A stretch of DNA of 55,000 nt from NCBI GenBank assembly GCA_963170055.1, contig CAUJGJ010000397.1:2840001-2895000 (forward strand), given 5' to 3'. Shown here in pieces: positions 22,866-32,895 of the stretch; the first letter of the stretch is position 1, and each line of letters starts with the position of its first letter. The DNA is from Halisarca cf. caerulea (lineage: Eukaryota; Porifera; Demospongiae; Chondrillida; Halisarcidae). Made by a program: the position numbers and the translations under genes. The notes under the pieces are model-generated. The model ran no database searches and was not told the origin of the DNA. It saw only the letters and a list, made by a program, of their open reading frames with translations.

Positions 22866-23375
22866 TATGTACTTGTATTTACCACTGCCAGCCTGGTGGC
22901 TATGTGGACCCCATTTAGGGGGTTGAGCCATCAGGAAACACCAAGACCAATGGTTCTGCTGGCAGCAGCCCCACTGATCCCGGCCCCACTATGACCCCCT
23001 AAGTGCAGGAGGGGATACTCATCTGTGGGCTTGCAAGACCCACGAGATGAGAAGAGATGAGGTACAGCCCTGAGTGATGGCATCGATATATCCATCCTGG
23101 GCTCTGAGCTGCATGATTCCCCACCTCCAGCTTGGTGACTTTCAGGATGATAGTATATGGCAATATCAGTCACTTGACTGGAATAACACTAACACCTGAG
23201 GACAAAAGTACCCAAGAGTATTCTGTTTCCAGTGGCGTATGGCTCTCAAGTACAATTAAACTTGGAGTCCTGAGAAAACCAAAACTTTCGCACTTCAGGA
23301 TGCCCAATCTGCTGGGTACAGTCAGGAACCTTTAGCACTACTAATTAGGCTCCCAGACCAACTGGACACCCACAC
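22866..23375. other. Unassigned sequence of X1
   Basis: This is about 500 bp of ordinary-complexity sequence between CA tracts. Short open frames exist on both strands but none resembles a known family. It may be coding or 3' sequence of X. Confidence 0.4.
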
Positions 23376-23415
23376 CCACCCACTCACACACACACACACA
23401 TACACACACATACAC

Positions 23416-23451
<36 letters not shown>

Positions 23452-23485
23452 ACACGCACACACACACACATACACACACACATTT
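23376..23485. repeat. (CA)n microsatellite near the right end of X1
   Basis: CA tracts with CATACACACA interruptions. It is positioned like the tract at 401-516 relative to the 3' hairpin. Confidence 0.9.
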
Positions 23486-23555
23486 TACAATTATACATCA
23501 CTACACAAAGCCACGTATTACTCAGGGATCTTTCAATTCTGTGAGGATAATCTCA

Positions 23556-23614
23556 AAGTGATTCGAGTTTCCAGGGTCGTAGGTTGCCCACGAGTTTTTT
23601 AAACTCGAATCACT
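23556..23614 (+). repeat. 3' terminal hairpin of X1
   Basis: Arms AAGTGATTCGAGTTT and AAACTCGAATCACT enclose GGGTCGTAGGTTGCCC. It shares its upstream flank (CTGTGAGGATAATCTC-like) with 596-657. Confidence 0.8.
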
Positions 23615-23635
23615 AGTATTGATTGTCTTCATAAA

Positions 23636-23682
23636 TGAAATAATATAGGGGGCATGCACCTTCTGGCCCCTATATTATTTCA
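23636..23682 (+). repeat. Hairpin resembling a 5' end of a third family (C)
   Basis: GAAATAATATAGGGGGC and GCCCCTATATTATTTC form a strong hairpin. The second half, GGCCCCTATATTATTTCA, resembles the start of A and B elements (GGC-GCCCCTATATTGTTTTCA). No matching 3' end was identified. The sequence at 23690-23835 shows nothing else. Confidence 0.4.
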
Positions 23683-23835
23683 GTTATGAAGCATCACATG
23701 AGGAACAAATCAAATTTTGATATCCTTTGCAAGCATGAGACAAAAGCAAAAGTTGTAAATAATGGCAATATATAATTTCATGTACAAAAACAAAGTCTTC
23801 GAGTACTAGGCTTCATCACCTCAAACATATGCTCC

Positions 23836-25041
23836 TTATTTTCTAATAAGCTGTACACAGTGATTGCTCTCCGATGTCCTGTACACAGTGATTGCTCTTT
23901 TGCCCTCTTTCTGTTGTTCAGCATAAGCTTTTGTGGCCTCAATGATGTGATCAAGCACGTCATCACTTAAAAATTGTCGAAAGAGTTCTAAAGGTGTATG
24001 GGTACCATTGACATCTGCTGATGGAGGAAGGTGTGGGCCTGGTTCTCTTGCTGGTTCAAATGAGCCACTTCCAGGAAAGTTGCAATCTGTTTCAGAGATT
24101 GGTTTGGCAGCAGTTGGAATATATTCCATGTAACTGGTTCTCGGGTGCTGAATTCGACTTGTGGATCCCACAGATCTAGGACGCCCCCTAACCCTTCCCC
24201 TCCCCCTCCCTCTTCTTCCCCTCCCCCTTCTTCTAGCAACTGCAGCTGGTCGTTGGGGATTGTGATGATACACGTCTTCAGAACTTGAGCTCTCTAGATC
24301 TTCCTGCAAGGAAGTAAACCATATGTGATACACCATACAGAACTGCAAAAAAATACAACAGTATACTAAACACACCTGTAATTCCACAGAATTCTCATCC
24401 TCTGCAGCACTTGACTGCTGCTGGATGTCAGCATTCCCTTCATTGTCTGTATCATCAGTGTCTGATGCTGCATATGGATCAATGCAAGGGACATGAGGTT
24501 CTCTTGATTGGATTTGCTGGAGTGTAACAGCAGGATACTGTTCTACAGGATCAACAAGAGGGAGATTAGGTGGCCCTTGGTTGTCCAATTCCTCTATGAA
24601 CTCCTGAAGCACAGTAGTGCAATGCTGAGCTGCAGGATCAACCGGGTGGGAACTAGCAATAGATGGCACGATAGGCTCTTCAGTGCCTTCTTTGTTGAAT
24701 TCCAGTGTGGCCACCTGGAGTACAGTAGCTGCTGGATCAACAATAGGGACATCAGGTGATAACAGAACAAGATCATCCTTATCTCTTTCAACTTCTTCTT
24801 GAATATCAGCAGTAAACTGAGTTGTAGTATTGCCGCAGAAGGAACTATTTGCAGCTGCAAGGGACAGTTCCGCATCGCTTTCGTCCTGGGAATCACCAGA
24901 ATCTTCTGACGTCGACAAAGTTACTCCTACATAATCCGAAAATGTCTCCTCAGCTTCGATATCATCTTCGCTCGAGGATTCGTTCTGGCAAAAGTACTTT
25001 ACTAACTCTTCCGCGGTAAAAGCCTGCCTGCGAACTGCCAT
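23836..25041 (-). pseudogene. piggyBac-like transposase, N-terminal part only
   Basis: It starts MAVRRQAFTAEELVKYF, followed by a long acidic, repetitive N-terminal region. An intron of about 60 bp lies at 24316-24375 (GTGTGTTTAG ... TTCCTTGCAG), then a basic RGRGRRGRGRGRVRGRPR stretch. Next is the recognisable start of the transposase domain: GPHLPPSADVNGTHTPLELF and DDVLDHIIEATKAYAEQQKE. The domain then breaks off, and the frame ends within a short duplicated sequence (about 23855-23895). The catalytic core is absent, so this is an internally deleted or 3'-truncated copy. I found no convincing TTAA-flanked ends. Confidence 0.65.
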
Positions 25042-25059
25042 TTTAGACATAAATTATAT

Positions 25060-25785
25060 GGACATAAACAAGTGTTATGCGGAAAATCTCGCAGAGAATT
25101 TGGCACAATTGAGGTGCTAATCAACTCGGATTTACACGTACACGGAAGGTTTAATTACAGGGTTAACCCCTTATCTGAACTCAGCACATCGTAGGCTACA
25201 TTCTCGTACCAAGTTCAACTATGTAGCGTCGTAGGCGAACGCGGAAAAAATTATGGAAGTTTGTATCAAATTTGAGTACTAAAGAGGGTAGGAGGGTTAA
25301 TGTTATGTCTGGTTTCACTGTTTTGCTATGAACTTTTGTATCAAATTTTGTACCATTGTGATCTTTTTCCATTTCTTGGTAGTTTTGTCAAGTTTCTTAG
25401 TTATTTTGCATTTTAAATAATTCTCAGTAGCCTATAATTGTGCTGGCATTTGAATTATTTGAAAAGTATTACTTTAAACCACACAAAAAGCCTTGTTTGC
25501 CAAAATTGATTATATTCACGACTATCGTGGCAGCCATTTTTAACCTCATTAATATTCAAATTTTGAGGAAGACGCGACGGTCGATGTTACACTATGTAAT
25601 TCTTTGGGTTATATCTCTGCCGTACGTGAAGATATCGCTCTGAAACTTCCAGCAAAGCAATTCTAAATGTTTATCTTCCTAAAAATACAATAAAGTCAAA
25701 ATGCGACCCCCTGACATAACATCGCGTTACTAACCTCGACTGCCACAAATGTCATTTTCCTGTTTGTTAACCTCATTTATTAAAG
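25060..25785. other. Non-coding stretch with a possible inverted pair
   Basis: No gene is supported. TGTTATGTCTGG (about 25303) and CCTGACATAACA (about 25711) are inverted to each other and may bound a ~420-bp MITE. I see no clear target duplication, so this remains a suggestion. Confidence 0.3.
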
Positions 25786-25789
25786 TTTC

Positions 25790-26785
25790 CATAGCAATCT
25801 TGTTAGCTTCCATCAATTCCTTTAATTCTTCATGATCCATTTGACGTTGTTTCAACTCTAGTTCCAACTGTTGTAGCTCTAGTTCTCTCTCCTTGATCTA
25901 GCTTCGAACTTCTTTTTCAGTAGTTCCATAGCTGTAGGCTTCAACACCCTTTTGGGCTTTCTATTTACCCCTACTTACAGACAGCATGAACAAATTTTAA
26001 ACCAGTAAGCTGACACTTTAAGTGCTGATAGTATGGCATTACATGCTAACCTGCCATGAGGTCATCATCTTCATCATCTGAGTCAATGGAAACAATAAAA
26101 GAGTCAGTTGATGTACTTTTGCTGGCATTTCCTTTCACAAAAAAGATGGTGTATGTGAAAGCCTGTGACATGGAAAGAAAGATTCATCAACTTACCACTC
26201 AACATCTCCATAGCAGCCATCCTCATTTCCTCTTCACATTCCTTGTCTTCCCTTTCTTTCTTTTTAATATCAGCTCTTTCTTTGTTGAGAACAGTGAGCA
26301 CATCCCTCTGATAGGCATGGATATCTTCCAGGAGCTGTATCAGTTCATTATAATCTTCTTCTGTTCGAGACCAACACAAAATGTATATAAAAGCAAAGTC
26401 TTATTCAAATAGGTGTAGTGACAGATTGCTTACCCCTCTTCCATGTTATATTTGTCTATAATCCTGTCTATCCTTTCTCTGCAACACGTCCTTTAAGGTC
26501 TACAGGCTTATCTTCGGTAGAGAACACTGCACTGAGTGCACCAGCAATGCTCTCCCAGCAGGCAGGCTTGTTGGGATGCTTAGAAAGAACTTCTTTTGCT
26601 AAAACCATGTTGTGCTTTAGCTCTGGCCAGCGGAATTGCGGCATAGTTGAATGAAGCACTTGTGCAATGGGAACTACGGGTAAAGAGGCCACAAAACTTG
26701 ACAGATACGCACTCTGAAGGCTGCTCTTTCCTTTTGAACTCACCAAACATGGACTGGGTATGGTACTTTTCAGACAAAGTCACAG
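25790..26785 (-). pseudogene. SANT/Myb-like plus coiled-coil gene remnant
   Basis: Minus-strand pieces in order are: about 26680-26470 (MPQFRWPELKHNMVLAKEVL and NKPACWESIAGALSAVF), a SANT/MADF-like DNA-binding fold; 26370-26200 (EDYNELIQLLEDIHAYQRDV then a KKKEREDKECEEEM coiled coil); and about 25960-25790 (ERELELQQLELELKQRQMDH, ELMEANKIAMETLINEV), another coiled coil, interrupted by a TAG. Splice-like junctions separate them. Such SANT + coiled-coil proteins are often the second gene of Harbinger-type transposons, but no matching transposase is present, so a host gene fragment cannot be excluded. Confidence 0.4.
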
Positions 26786-26999
26786 GTAAATCCGTTATGC
26801 ATGGAATACCTCACACAGGTTCAGCACGTGTAGAATGACTTCGTGACTCGTAGTTTGTGGTTGCACACTTGACTTTCTCACATGTTACAGGTTATGTGTG
26901 AACCTGGATTGTGAAATCTTAAACTCTAATATTATACTCGCCCTCAGGTTTTGTACAATATATGATATAATGCACTTATAGCCGCACTATAATTATTAC

Positions 27000-27070
27000 A
27001 TAAATATATATATATATATGTGTATATACATATATATATATGTATATATATGTATATACGTTGATATATG

Positions 27071-27120
<50 letters not shown>
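27000..27120. repeat. (TA)n microsatellite
   Basis: TA and TATG/TATAC repeats lead directly into the left end of element Q. The right end of Q also lies against TATATATG sequence. The stretch at 26840-27000 holds no feature that I recognise. Confidence 0.9.
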
Positions 27121-27121
<1 letters not shown>

Positions 27122-27376
27122 GGTATAACTCATAGAAAAGTTGTCGTTTCATACACCAACTTGTACTTGTTCTCGTACTCGTTGGGGCAACAAGTCGTAC
27201 TCGTTTGGGCAACGAGTACGTTTGGGCAACGAGTCATACTCGCTCGCCTGCAACTCGTTCTCGTTTTGGCTCCAACTTGTACTTACGTACAAAACTTGTG
27301 AAAGTTCTTAGTTTAGCCTTTTCGTGGAGTGTTGTTGGAGCTAATTTCTGTTCAGCTGTTTTTTGGACGTGCATTC

Positions 27377-29557
27377 ATGGTATATTCAGACTATCTAAAG
27401 CAACGGATTGTTCACCTTCATGGCGAAGGCTAAAGTTGCCGGAACATTGCCGACAGCCTTTTCGAAGAGGAACAAAAGTGTACCTACGAAGGAGTGAGAA
27501 AGTTTCTGATACGTTATAAAGCAAGTGGTAAGACTTCAAGGAAACCAGGAAGTGGCGCGGTGCAGAAATTTTCGGATGACATCAGGAGAGCCATCAACGT
27601 TCAAATGGAGAAAGATGACGAAACGACTGGAGCAGAGCTCCGCATGTGGGACATGTCCGTTAGCTTAGAATTTCAGCGGAGGTGTCTAATAGAAGGAATT
27701 TCACAGCCTTAGCTGGCTTCGCGATACAATGTCATGTGACCAGCCCGTGACTTTGGTAAAAGATTTTGATGTAAAGATTTCAAAACAGCCCTACTGTAGT
27801 ACATGACGTTCAAAATGCCAAAGACCGACTCGCTCGAGGCCTCAAGCTTTCGCCTACGATAAATCTTAGTTTTGCATCGCCAGCTGCTTTCCCTTGATGC
27901 GTGTAAAGGAGAAACAGAAAGGGCTGACGATATAAAACTAAGCGAATCAAAATACAAATTGTAGTTTAAACACGTCAGTAAAAGTCTGGGTTACTGTGCT
28001 TACCAGATTGAAGGTTCTTCGGGCTTCTTTCCTTCAGAAAAACATCGTCTTAATCTTTGATGACTTTTAGTGTGCATATGAAATTGCAGCACCGAAATTT
28101 AGAAGTTTTCCGTCTTTCTCGGCGAAGTAAGACTACGTATCAGCGACGAAAAAGTACAAAATGAAAGGACTTAGTCTAAGAATACGGAAATTGTGCCTCT
28201 TCTCCACTTTACTAGTGATGCCTTTAGGTGACGTCACTTCAATGTATCATGACAGTCATGTGACAAAATGGCTGCTAGGTAGTTCTAGGCCAGGGAAAAC
28301 TTTAAAGGCTGGGAGGCAGTGGGAAACCGCCCATTGGCCTACTTTTCTTCATTGTTCGGCTGTATTATAGGATAATACAGAACTTCCATGTTGGGGATTT
28401 TCATCCATTGCCGTATTCACAAGTTATAGGCGAAAAGGTGAGCTTACATTGTATGAAATTGCGGTTTTCAGTGATTTTCTCTAAAACTATTAGAGATATT
28501 CAAATCCCCAACATGGAAGTTTTAGATACTTACATAAGGAACCTGTATGCCAATATTTATGCCCCCAGCTTCGAAGCTGCACTGCCTCCTGGCCTTTTTT
28601 CACGTTTTAATATGTTCAGGGAGAATGCGTATACTTTTGTTAAAACAAACAGAATACTTTCAAGTTTGGCATCAAACGAAAGGTAATACAGCTGTCTATA
28701 CGATGATACCAGCTGCTAGAAGATAGCGCTATTTTGTCAAGAGAAATAAAACAAAAAGCGAAGGTAAATTTTGTAACCGCTGAAGCCATAAAAGTGCGAA
28801 TTGGACATGTCCCACATGTGTCAAGCGAGTTCTTGGCGATCTTGGTCACGAGACATCTGTTTCTTCGGCGCTTCGATGGAGAATGCAGTCAGGATGGACT
28901 TCAAAGGGCACCAGCTACTGCCAAATGATCAGGGACGCAAACAAGATTAAGCGTTTAGAGTGGTCAAGATCTCAAGTTGGTGCAACCTTCGAGGATGTTA
29001 TCTTTTCTGATGAGTCTTCAATCCAAATCGAAACACACAGACGCACACACTGCTACAAGAGAGGCCAGAAACCCCGCTACAAACCAAGGCCCAAACACCC
29101 CGTTAAAGTGCATGTCTGGGGAGGGATAAGTTGTCGAGGGAAAACAACACTTCGCATTTTTGAGAGGAAAATGGATGCTGCTTTGTTCACTTCAATTTTG
29201 GAAGTTTCTTTACTCCCTTTTATCCGCATCGTGTATCCAGATGGGCACAAGTTCATACAGGATAACGATCCAAAACATTGCTCAAGACATGTCAGGACTT
29301 TTTATGAAGAAAATGCGGTCAACTGGTGACCAACTCCCCCAGAGTCTCCCGATCAGAACCCCATTGAAAACCTTTGGCATGAGCTCAAAGAATTCATTCG
29401 GCAAGTTGTGAAGCCTCATACTAAGGCAGACTTAATTGAAGGAATAAAGGCTTTCTGGACAACAGTGACTGTCGAAAAGTGCAGAAAGTACATTTGGCAC
29501 TTGGACAAAGTCATCCCTGCTGTTATAGAGTGTAAAGGTGGTCCATCAGGATATTAA
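27377..29557 (+). pseudogene. Tc1-like DD34E transposase, split by P1
   Basis: The start is MVYSDYLKQRIVHLHGEG at 27377, then a TAA. It continues SCRNIADSLFEEEQ, a helix-turn-helix (YEGVRKFLIRYKASGKTSRK) and TTGAELR, where P1 is inserted (27641-28820). After P1 come RVLGDLGHETSVSSALRWRM, DANKIKRLEWS, VIFSDESSIQIE (first Asp), VHVWGGISCRGKT, FIQDNDPKHCS (second Asp), a TGA at about 29327, and SPDQNPIENLWHELK (Glu, 34 residues after the Asp of QDN). It ends ECKGGPSGY at 29557. Three lesions (two stops and P1) make it inactive. Catalytic residues are all present. Confidence 0.88.
27641..28820 (+). mobile_element. Palindromic element P1 (1180 bp)
   Basis: The left end CGCATGTGGGACATGTCC and the inverted right end CACATGTGGGACATGTCC interrupt the Tc1-like frame. 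A 2-bp TC flanks both sides. An internal inverted pair CTTCCATGTTGGGGATTT (about 28382) and AAATCCCCAACATGGAAG (about 28501) is conserved in P2. No transposase is encoded. Confidence 0.75.
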
Positions 29558-29922
29558 CTGATTATATATAACATTGCAAATTATTTCATTATTGTTGTGT
29601 ATGTTTATTGTATGTTATTGTCTTACGTATATGGATGCACATCATTTTAGTATCCATACAAGACTATAGTGTCTTTAAGTCATATTATACTACTCTCTTG
29701 TGTTGAGTGCATTGCCAACTCCGGTATTATAATGATATATGTACAATTAGGAACCTATTAAACATAGTACATTATTATATTAACCATGGATATGATAAAC
29801 AAGAAGCAAATATTACAACAAAAATGAGCATAATGCTCGAGGAACAGAATTCTGAATAATATAATGATACAAGCAGAAACATGCTAGAGAAATTGAAAAC
29901 ACAATCGGTTACAGTACTGTAC
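29558..29922. other. Gap between the convergent Q genes
   Basis: AT-rich sequence between the transposase stop and the BEN gene stop. It probably holds both 3' ends. No other structure is seen. Confidence 0.5.
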
Positions 29923-31823
29923 TTACAAACGACTAAAGTTGGCCTCCTTCCTCAGTCGCTTGCAAGCCTGGCTGACTGCATCTTGAGCTGTTGTCCACTT
30001 CTTCTCAAAAGTTCCTGGGGAGCTGTGATAGCTTATAAATTGTTCATATAGAAGTCTTTTCAGAAATCCTAACTCCCTCTGTGGCAATGCTGGTACCCCC
30101 GGCCAGCCTCTTGGAGTGCACCGCTGTAGTACACTATCACCAAATATAGCCTCCTTTGAGAGCTTTACAGCCAACTGTCCAATTTTTTATTTTTAAAACC
30201 ATGTCGCTATATGTAGACAGCACATGATGAACTGGCTTTAATTTGGATCTCTCAATGCTGCTTGATGAAAGTTCGGTGAAATTTGGATGGATAGGCGGGA
30301 TAGGCTTTAAATTGCAATCGTTTGGAATGGGGTCTATTGTGATGCCATCCAGAAAACTGCTGTCCCTCAGAATCTCATCTACTAAGTCACTGGGTGGCTG
30401 GGTCTGCACGATATCTGCATGAAGTGACTGTGAGTGTGTGTTGTCTGCATGAAGTGACTGTGAGTGTGTGTTGTCTGCATGTAGCGACTGTGAGTGTGTG
30501 TTGTCTGTATGTAGTGACTGTGACTGTGTGTTGTCTGTATGAAGTGACTGTGAGTGTGTGTTGTCTGCATGTAGTGACTGTGAGTGTATGTCTACATGTG
30601 GATGAGGATGGGCAGTGGACAATGTATCCAATAACAAATCCAATTTGCTTTCAACAACGGATTGCCTTCTGAGAATTTCTTCCAGTAGGGTAAGTAGCAT
30701 TGGATTTGGTTTGGGATGGGATGTGGTAGGTGAGGTGTTCTGTGGTGGTGGTGTGTGCTGCGGTGGTGGGGTGTGCTGTGGTGGTGAGGTGTTCTGTGGT
30801 GGTGAGGTGTTCTGCGGTGGTGGGGTGTGCTGTGGTGGTGGGGTGTGCTGCGGTGGTGGGGTGTGCTGTGGTGGTGAGGTGCACTGTGGTGGTGGGGTGT
30901 GCTGCAGTGGTGAGGTGTAATGGAGTGTAGTTGGTGAGGTGTCTGGGGGTGTGGTTGGTAGGGTGTGATGGGGTGTGGCTGTTGAGGTGTCCGGTGGTGT
31001 TCTTGTAGGTGCCATCTCCACGTCAATGCAATCACCGAAATGTGCTAGATCCAGGATTGCCTGCTGAATGCCACGTGATCTCTTTTGTTGCCTTCTGATT
31101 GGTGGTCTGGAAGGGGATGTTATAAGACCCATCCAAGAAGTTGTCTTCCAATTCATACATCTGTCTCTTTGATCCTATGCAGAAGAAACACACTGGTCAT
31201 AAATTACAGTTACCGTACAGTGTAATGCTTATACAGCAGTTCTTCATTCACATGTAGTACAAGTGTACAGTATGAAGTATACCCATGTATGTAGATACTT
31301 ACCTATTTCAACAACAACTCCTGTATGTGTCTGTTTGCTGAAGACAACGGTGCAAGTGTCCCCTCTAGCTGCAGGACAAGGAGTTGTTATCTTAGCCAGT
31401 GGCACAGCATTTACGCAATGTTCTCCTGGCCAGAAAACTAGGGCATGATCACCTGCATAGCAAAGAACAAGCACAAAATATCAATAAACATGCTTTAAGT
31501 GGGGAGGACCAACCTAGAAGCACTCTAATTACAGGGAAATCATGATACTAAGATTAGCATGCTTGATTATACTGCACGTACGTATACGTACGTACGTACG
31601 AATTATAGTACTAAGTATAATGTTGTGTGTTAAGGTGTCCGTAAACTCACTCTGTTTAGCTTGGCACGTTCTTCTTGTCCTTGAGTGAGACATCGTAGCG
31701 GTCGGAGGATAAGTTCATAGTAGAAGTCTTGTGTAGAGATCCAAAAAATCTTGCTTCAGGGTTCACAATAAGTTCTCGGTCAAAAAAAGATGACACGTTC
31801 AGTGATCGAGCGTTTAAATCCAT
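29923..31823 (-). pseudogene. BEN-domain protein gene of element Q
   Basis: Exon 1 starts MDLNARSLNVSSFFDREL at 31823. A one-base change in a T-run (about 31753) moves the frame to FYYELILRPLRCLTQGQEER. Exon 2 (about 31454-31312; acceptor ATGCAG, donor GTAAGT) has HALVFWPGEHCVNAVPLAKI and DTCTVVFSKQTHTGVVVEI. Exon 3 from about 31168 has MYELEDNFLDG, another frame change, a Pro/Thr/His-rich stretch of 18-bp units (30733-30912) and six copies of a 30-bp unit encoding SQSLHADNTH-like peptide (30402-30596). After an A-run frame change at about 30180 comes a C-terminal BEN domain (VKLSKEAIFGDSVLQRCTPR, WTTAQDAVSQACKRLRKEAN). BEN domains bind DNA and chromatin proteins. As an accessory to a transposon it might affect host silencing; that is inference. 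Confidence 0.75.
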
Positions 31824-32126
31824 ATTGGTGATTGTACACAAATATCTGCTAACTACAGTGATAAATTCTTTGGTTTGGTGTTAACGACAAACTTTGAGTA
31901 CAAACAACGAACTGCCAAATATTTCGTCTTCTCTCCATGTGACTCGTACTCGTTTCACTATGATGACTTGTACTTGTTTTCGTGTCAACTCGTACTCGTT
32001 CTTGCAACAACTCGTATCTTTTCTTGCAACAACTTGTACTCGTTCTTGCAACAACTCGTGCTCATTCTTGCAACGACTCGTACTCGTGTTAGGTACAAAA
32101 CGACAACTTTTCTATGATTTGTACCG

Positions 32127-32600
32127 TATATATGTATATACGTATATATGTTTGTATATAATAATCATCATCACTGGTCATAGCCCAAACGGCCCTTGAC
32201 CTCAGCAGAATAGATCATTACATCCTGCAAAACAGCAGGCAAAGAGTCAGATAAGACAATGCATAGTACAAGGAGGTGAGACAAAAACAACCGAAAAACA
32301 ATAAGCAAGAACAAAAGGAATGAACAACAACACCTAAACACAGAGAGCACAGCCAACATTACTGGACAGGTGACATACAAAGACTGATATTATAATAATT
32401 AGGCAGGAGGGGACAAGTGAGAAAATCTAAGTTGCATTGCCTTATATAAAATATGCAGTTTGATTTATAATAGATAGATTGGGATTACACATTAGAAAGG
32501 TAAATTTGTCTATCAAACACTAATAATTAAAGTAGGGGTTGATACTTGTGGCTAATTGCATAAGTGGGAACCTTAAATTGTGATAGAATTTGCAATCAAT
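32127..32600. other. Unassigned sequence
   Basis: A short TA tract is followed by ordinary sequence. No gene or repeat is recognised. Confidence 0.5.
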
Positions 32601-32604
32601 CAAA

Positions 32605-32895
32605 CAAGCGATTCGAGTTTAAAAAACTCGTGGGCCGCCTACGGCCCTGGAAACTCGAATTGCTTGGAAATCATTGTTATTGACTAAAATAATACTTGGA
32701 AAAACTCTTCTGGTCGAAAAGACTCTATGCTGATAAAATCAGGAGCAAACGAATGAATTTTACTGAAATATAACCGAAAGATTACGTACTGACTTCGTGT
32801 CTGCCATGTTGTATATATAGACATCGTTCCGGACGTTCCGGACACTTCCGATGAAAGTAGAAACAATATAGGGCCGCCTTCCGGTGGCCCAAAAA
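32605..32895 (-). mobile_element. Hairpin element A3 (inverted)
   Basis: The 3' hairpin arm begins at 32605, the 5' GC hairpin (GGGCCGCCTTCCGGTGGCCC) ends at 32890, and its T-run appears as AAAAA to 32895. The 44-codon frame is present in altered form ending at 32684. It interrupts the pogo-type transposase after NGWMNRELFHQWF. Confidence 0.85.

Larger units (their letters stand above)
746..23614 (+). mobile_element. Hairpin-ended element X1, heavily invaded
   Basis: The left end is a T-run plus the GC hairpin at 751-770, then CTATATTGTTTT, a GGAAGTGTCCG segment and a TA tract. The right end is a CA tract plus the hairpin at 23556-23614. X2 at 54277 has the same left end and, without interruption, the sequence that in X1 lies on both sides of Y (up to 835, then from 11342). 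Removing Y, the hAT, A1/A2 with the Ty3, and B1 leaves roughly 5 to 6 kb of X. X contains exon-like segments and long GT/CA tracts but no transposase that I recognise. The superfamily is unknown, and no target duplication is evident. Confidence 0.6.
27121..32126. mobile_element. Transposon Q: Tc1-type transposase + BEN gene
   Basis: Inverted ends of about 30 bp (CGGTATAACTCATAGAAAAG and its partner, then TTGTCGTTT) lie directly against TA on both sides. Inside each end is a short minisatellite of units like GTACTCGTTNNGGCAACGA (27160-27260) and its inverted version (31940-32095). The plus-strand DD34E transposase faces a minus-strand BEN-domain gene, the two converging at about 29560-29920. 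Length is 5006 bp including the P1 insertion (1180 bp). A TA target and DD34E are Tc1/mariner hallmarks. Confidence 0.8.

Noticed and set aside
26976..27212. Tyr-Ile-rich frames over TA tracts (here, 33.4, 41.4, 53.9 and 54.3 kb)
   Set aside because: They are translations of TA microsatellites that run into A/X element sequence.
30394..30930. Plus-strand Cys/Val-rich frames opposite the BEN gene
   Set aside because: They are antisense to the 18-bp and 30-bp coding repeats of the BEN gene and have no other support.
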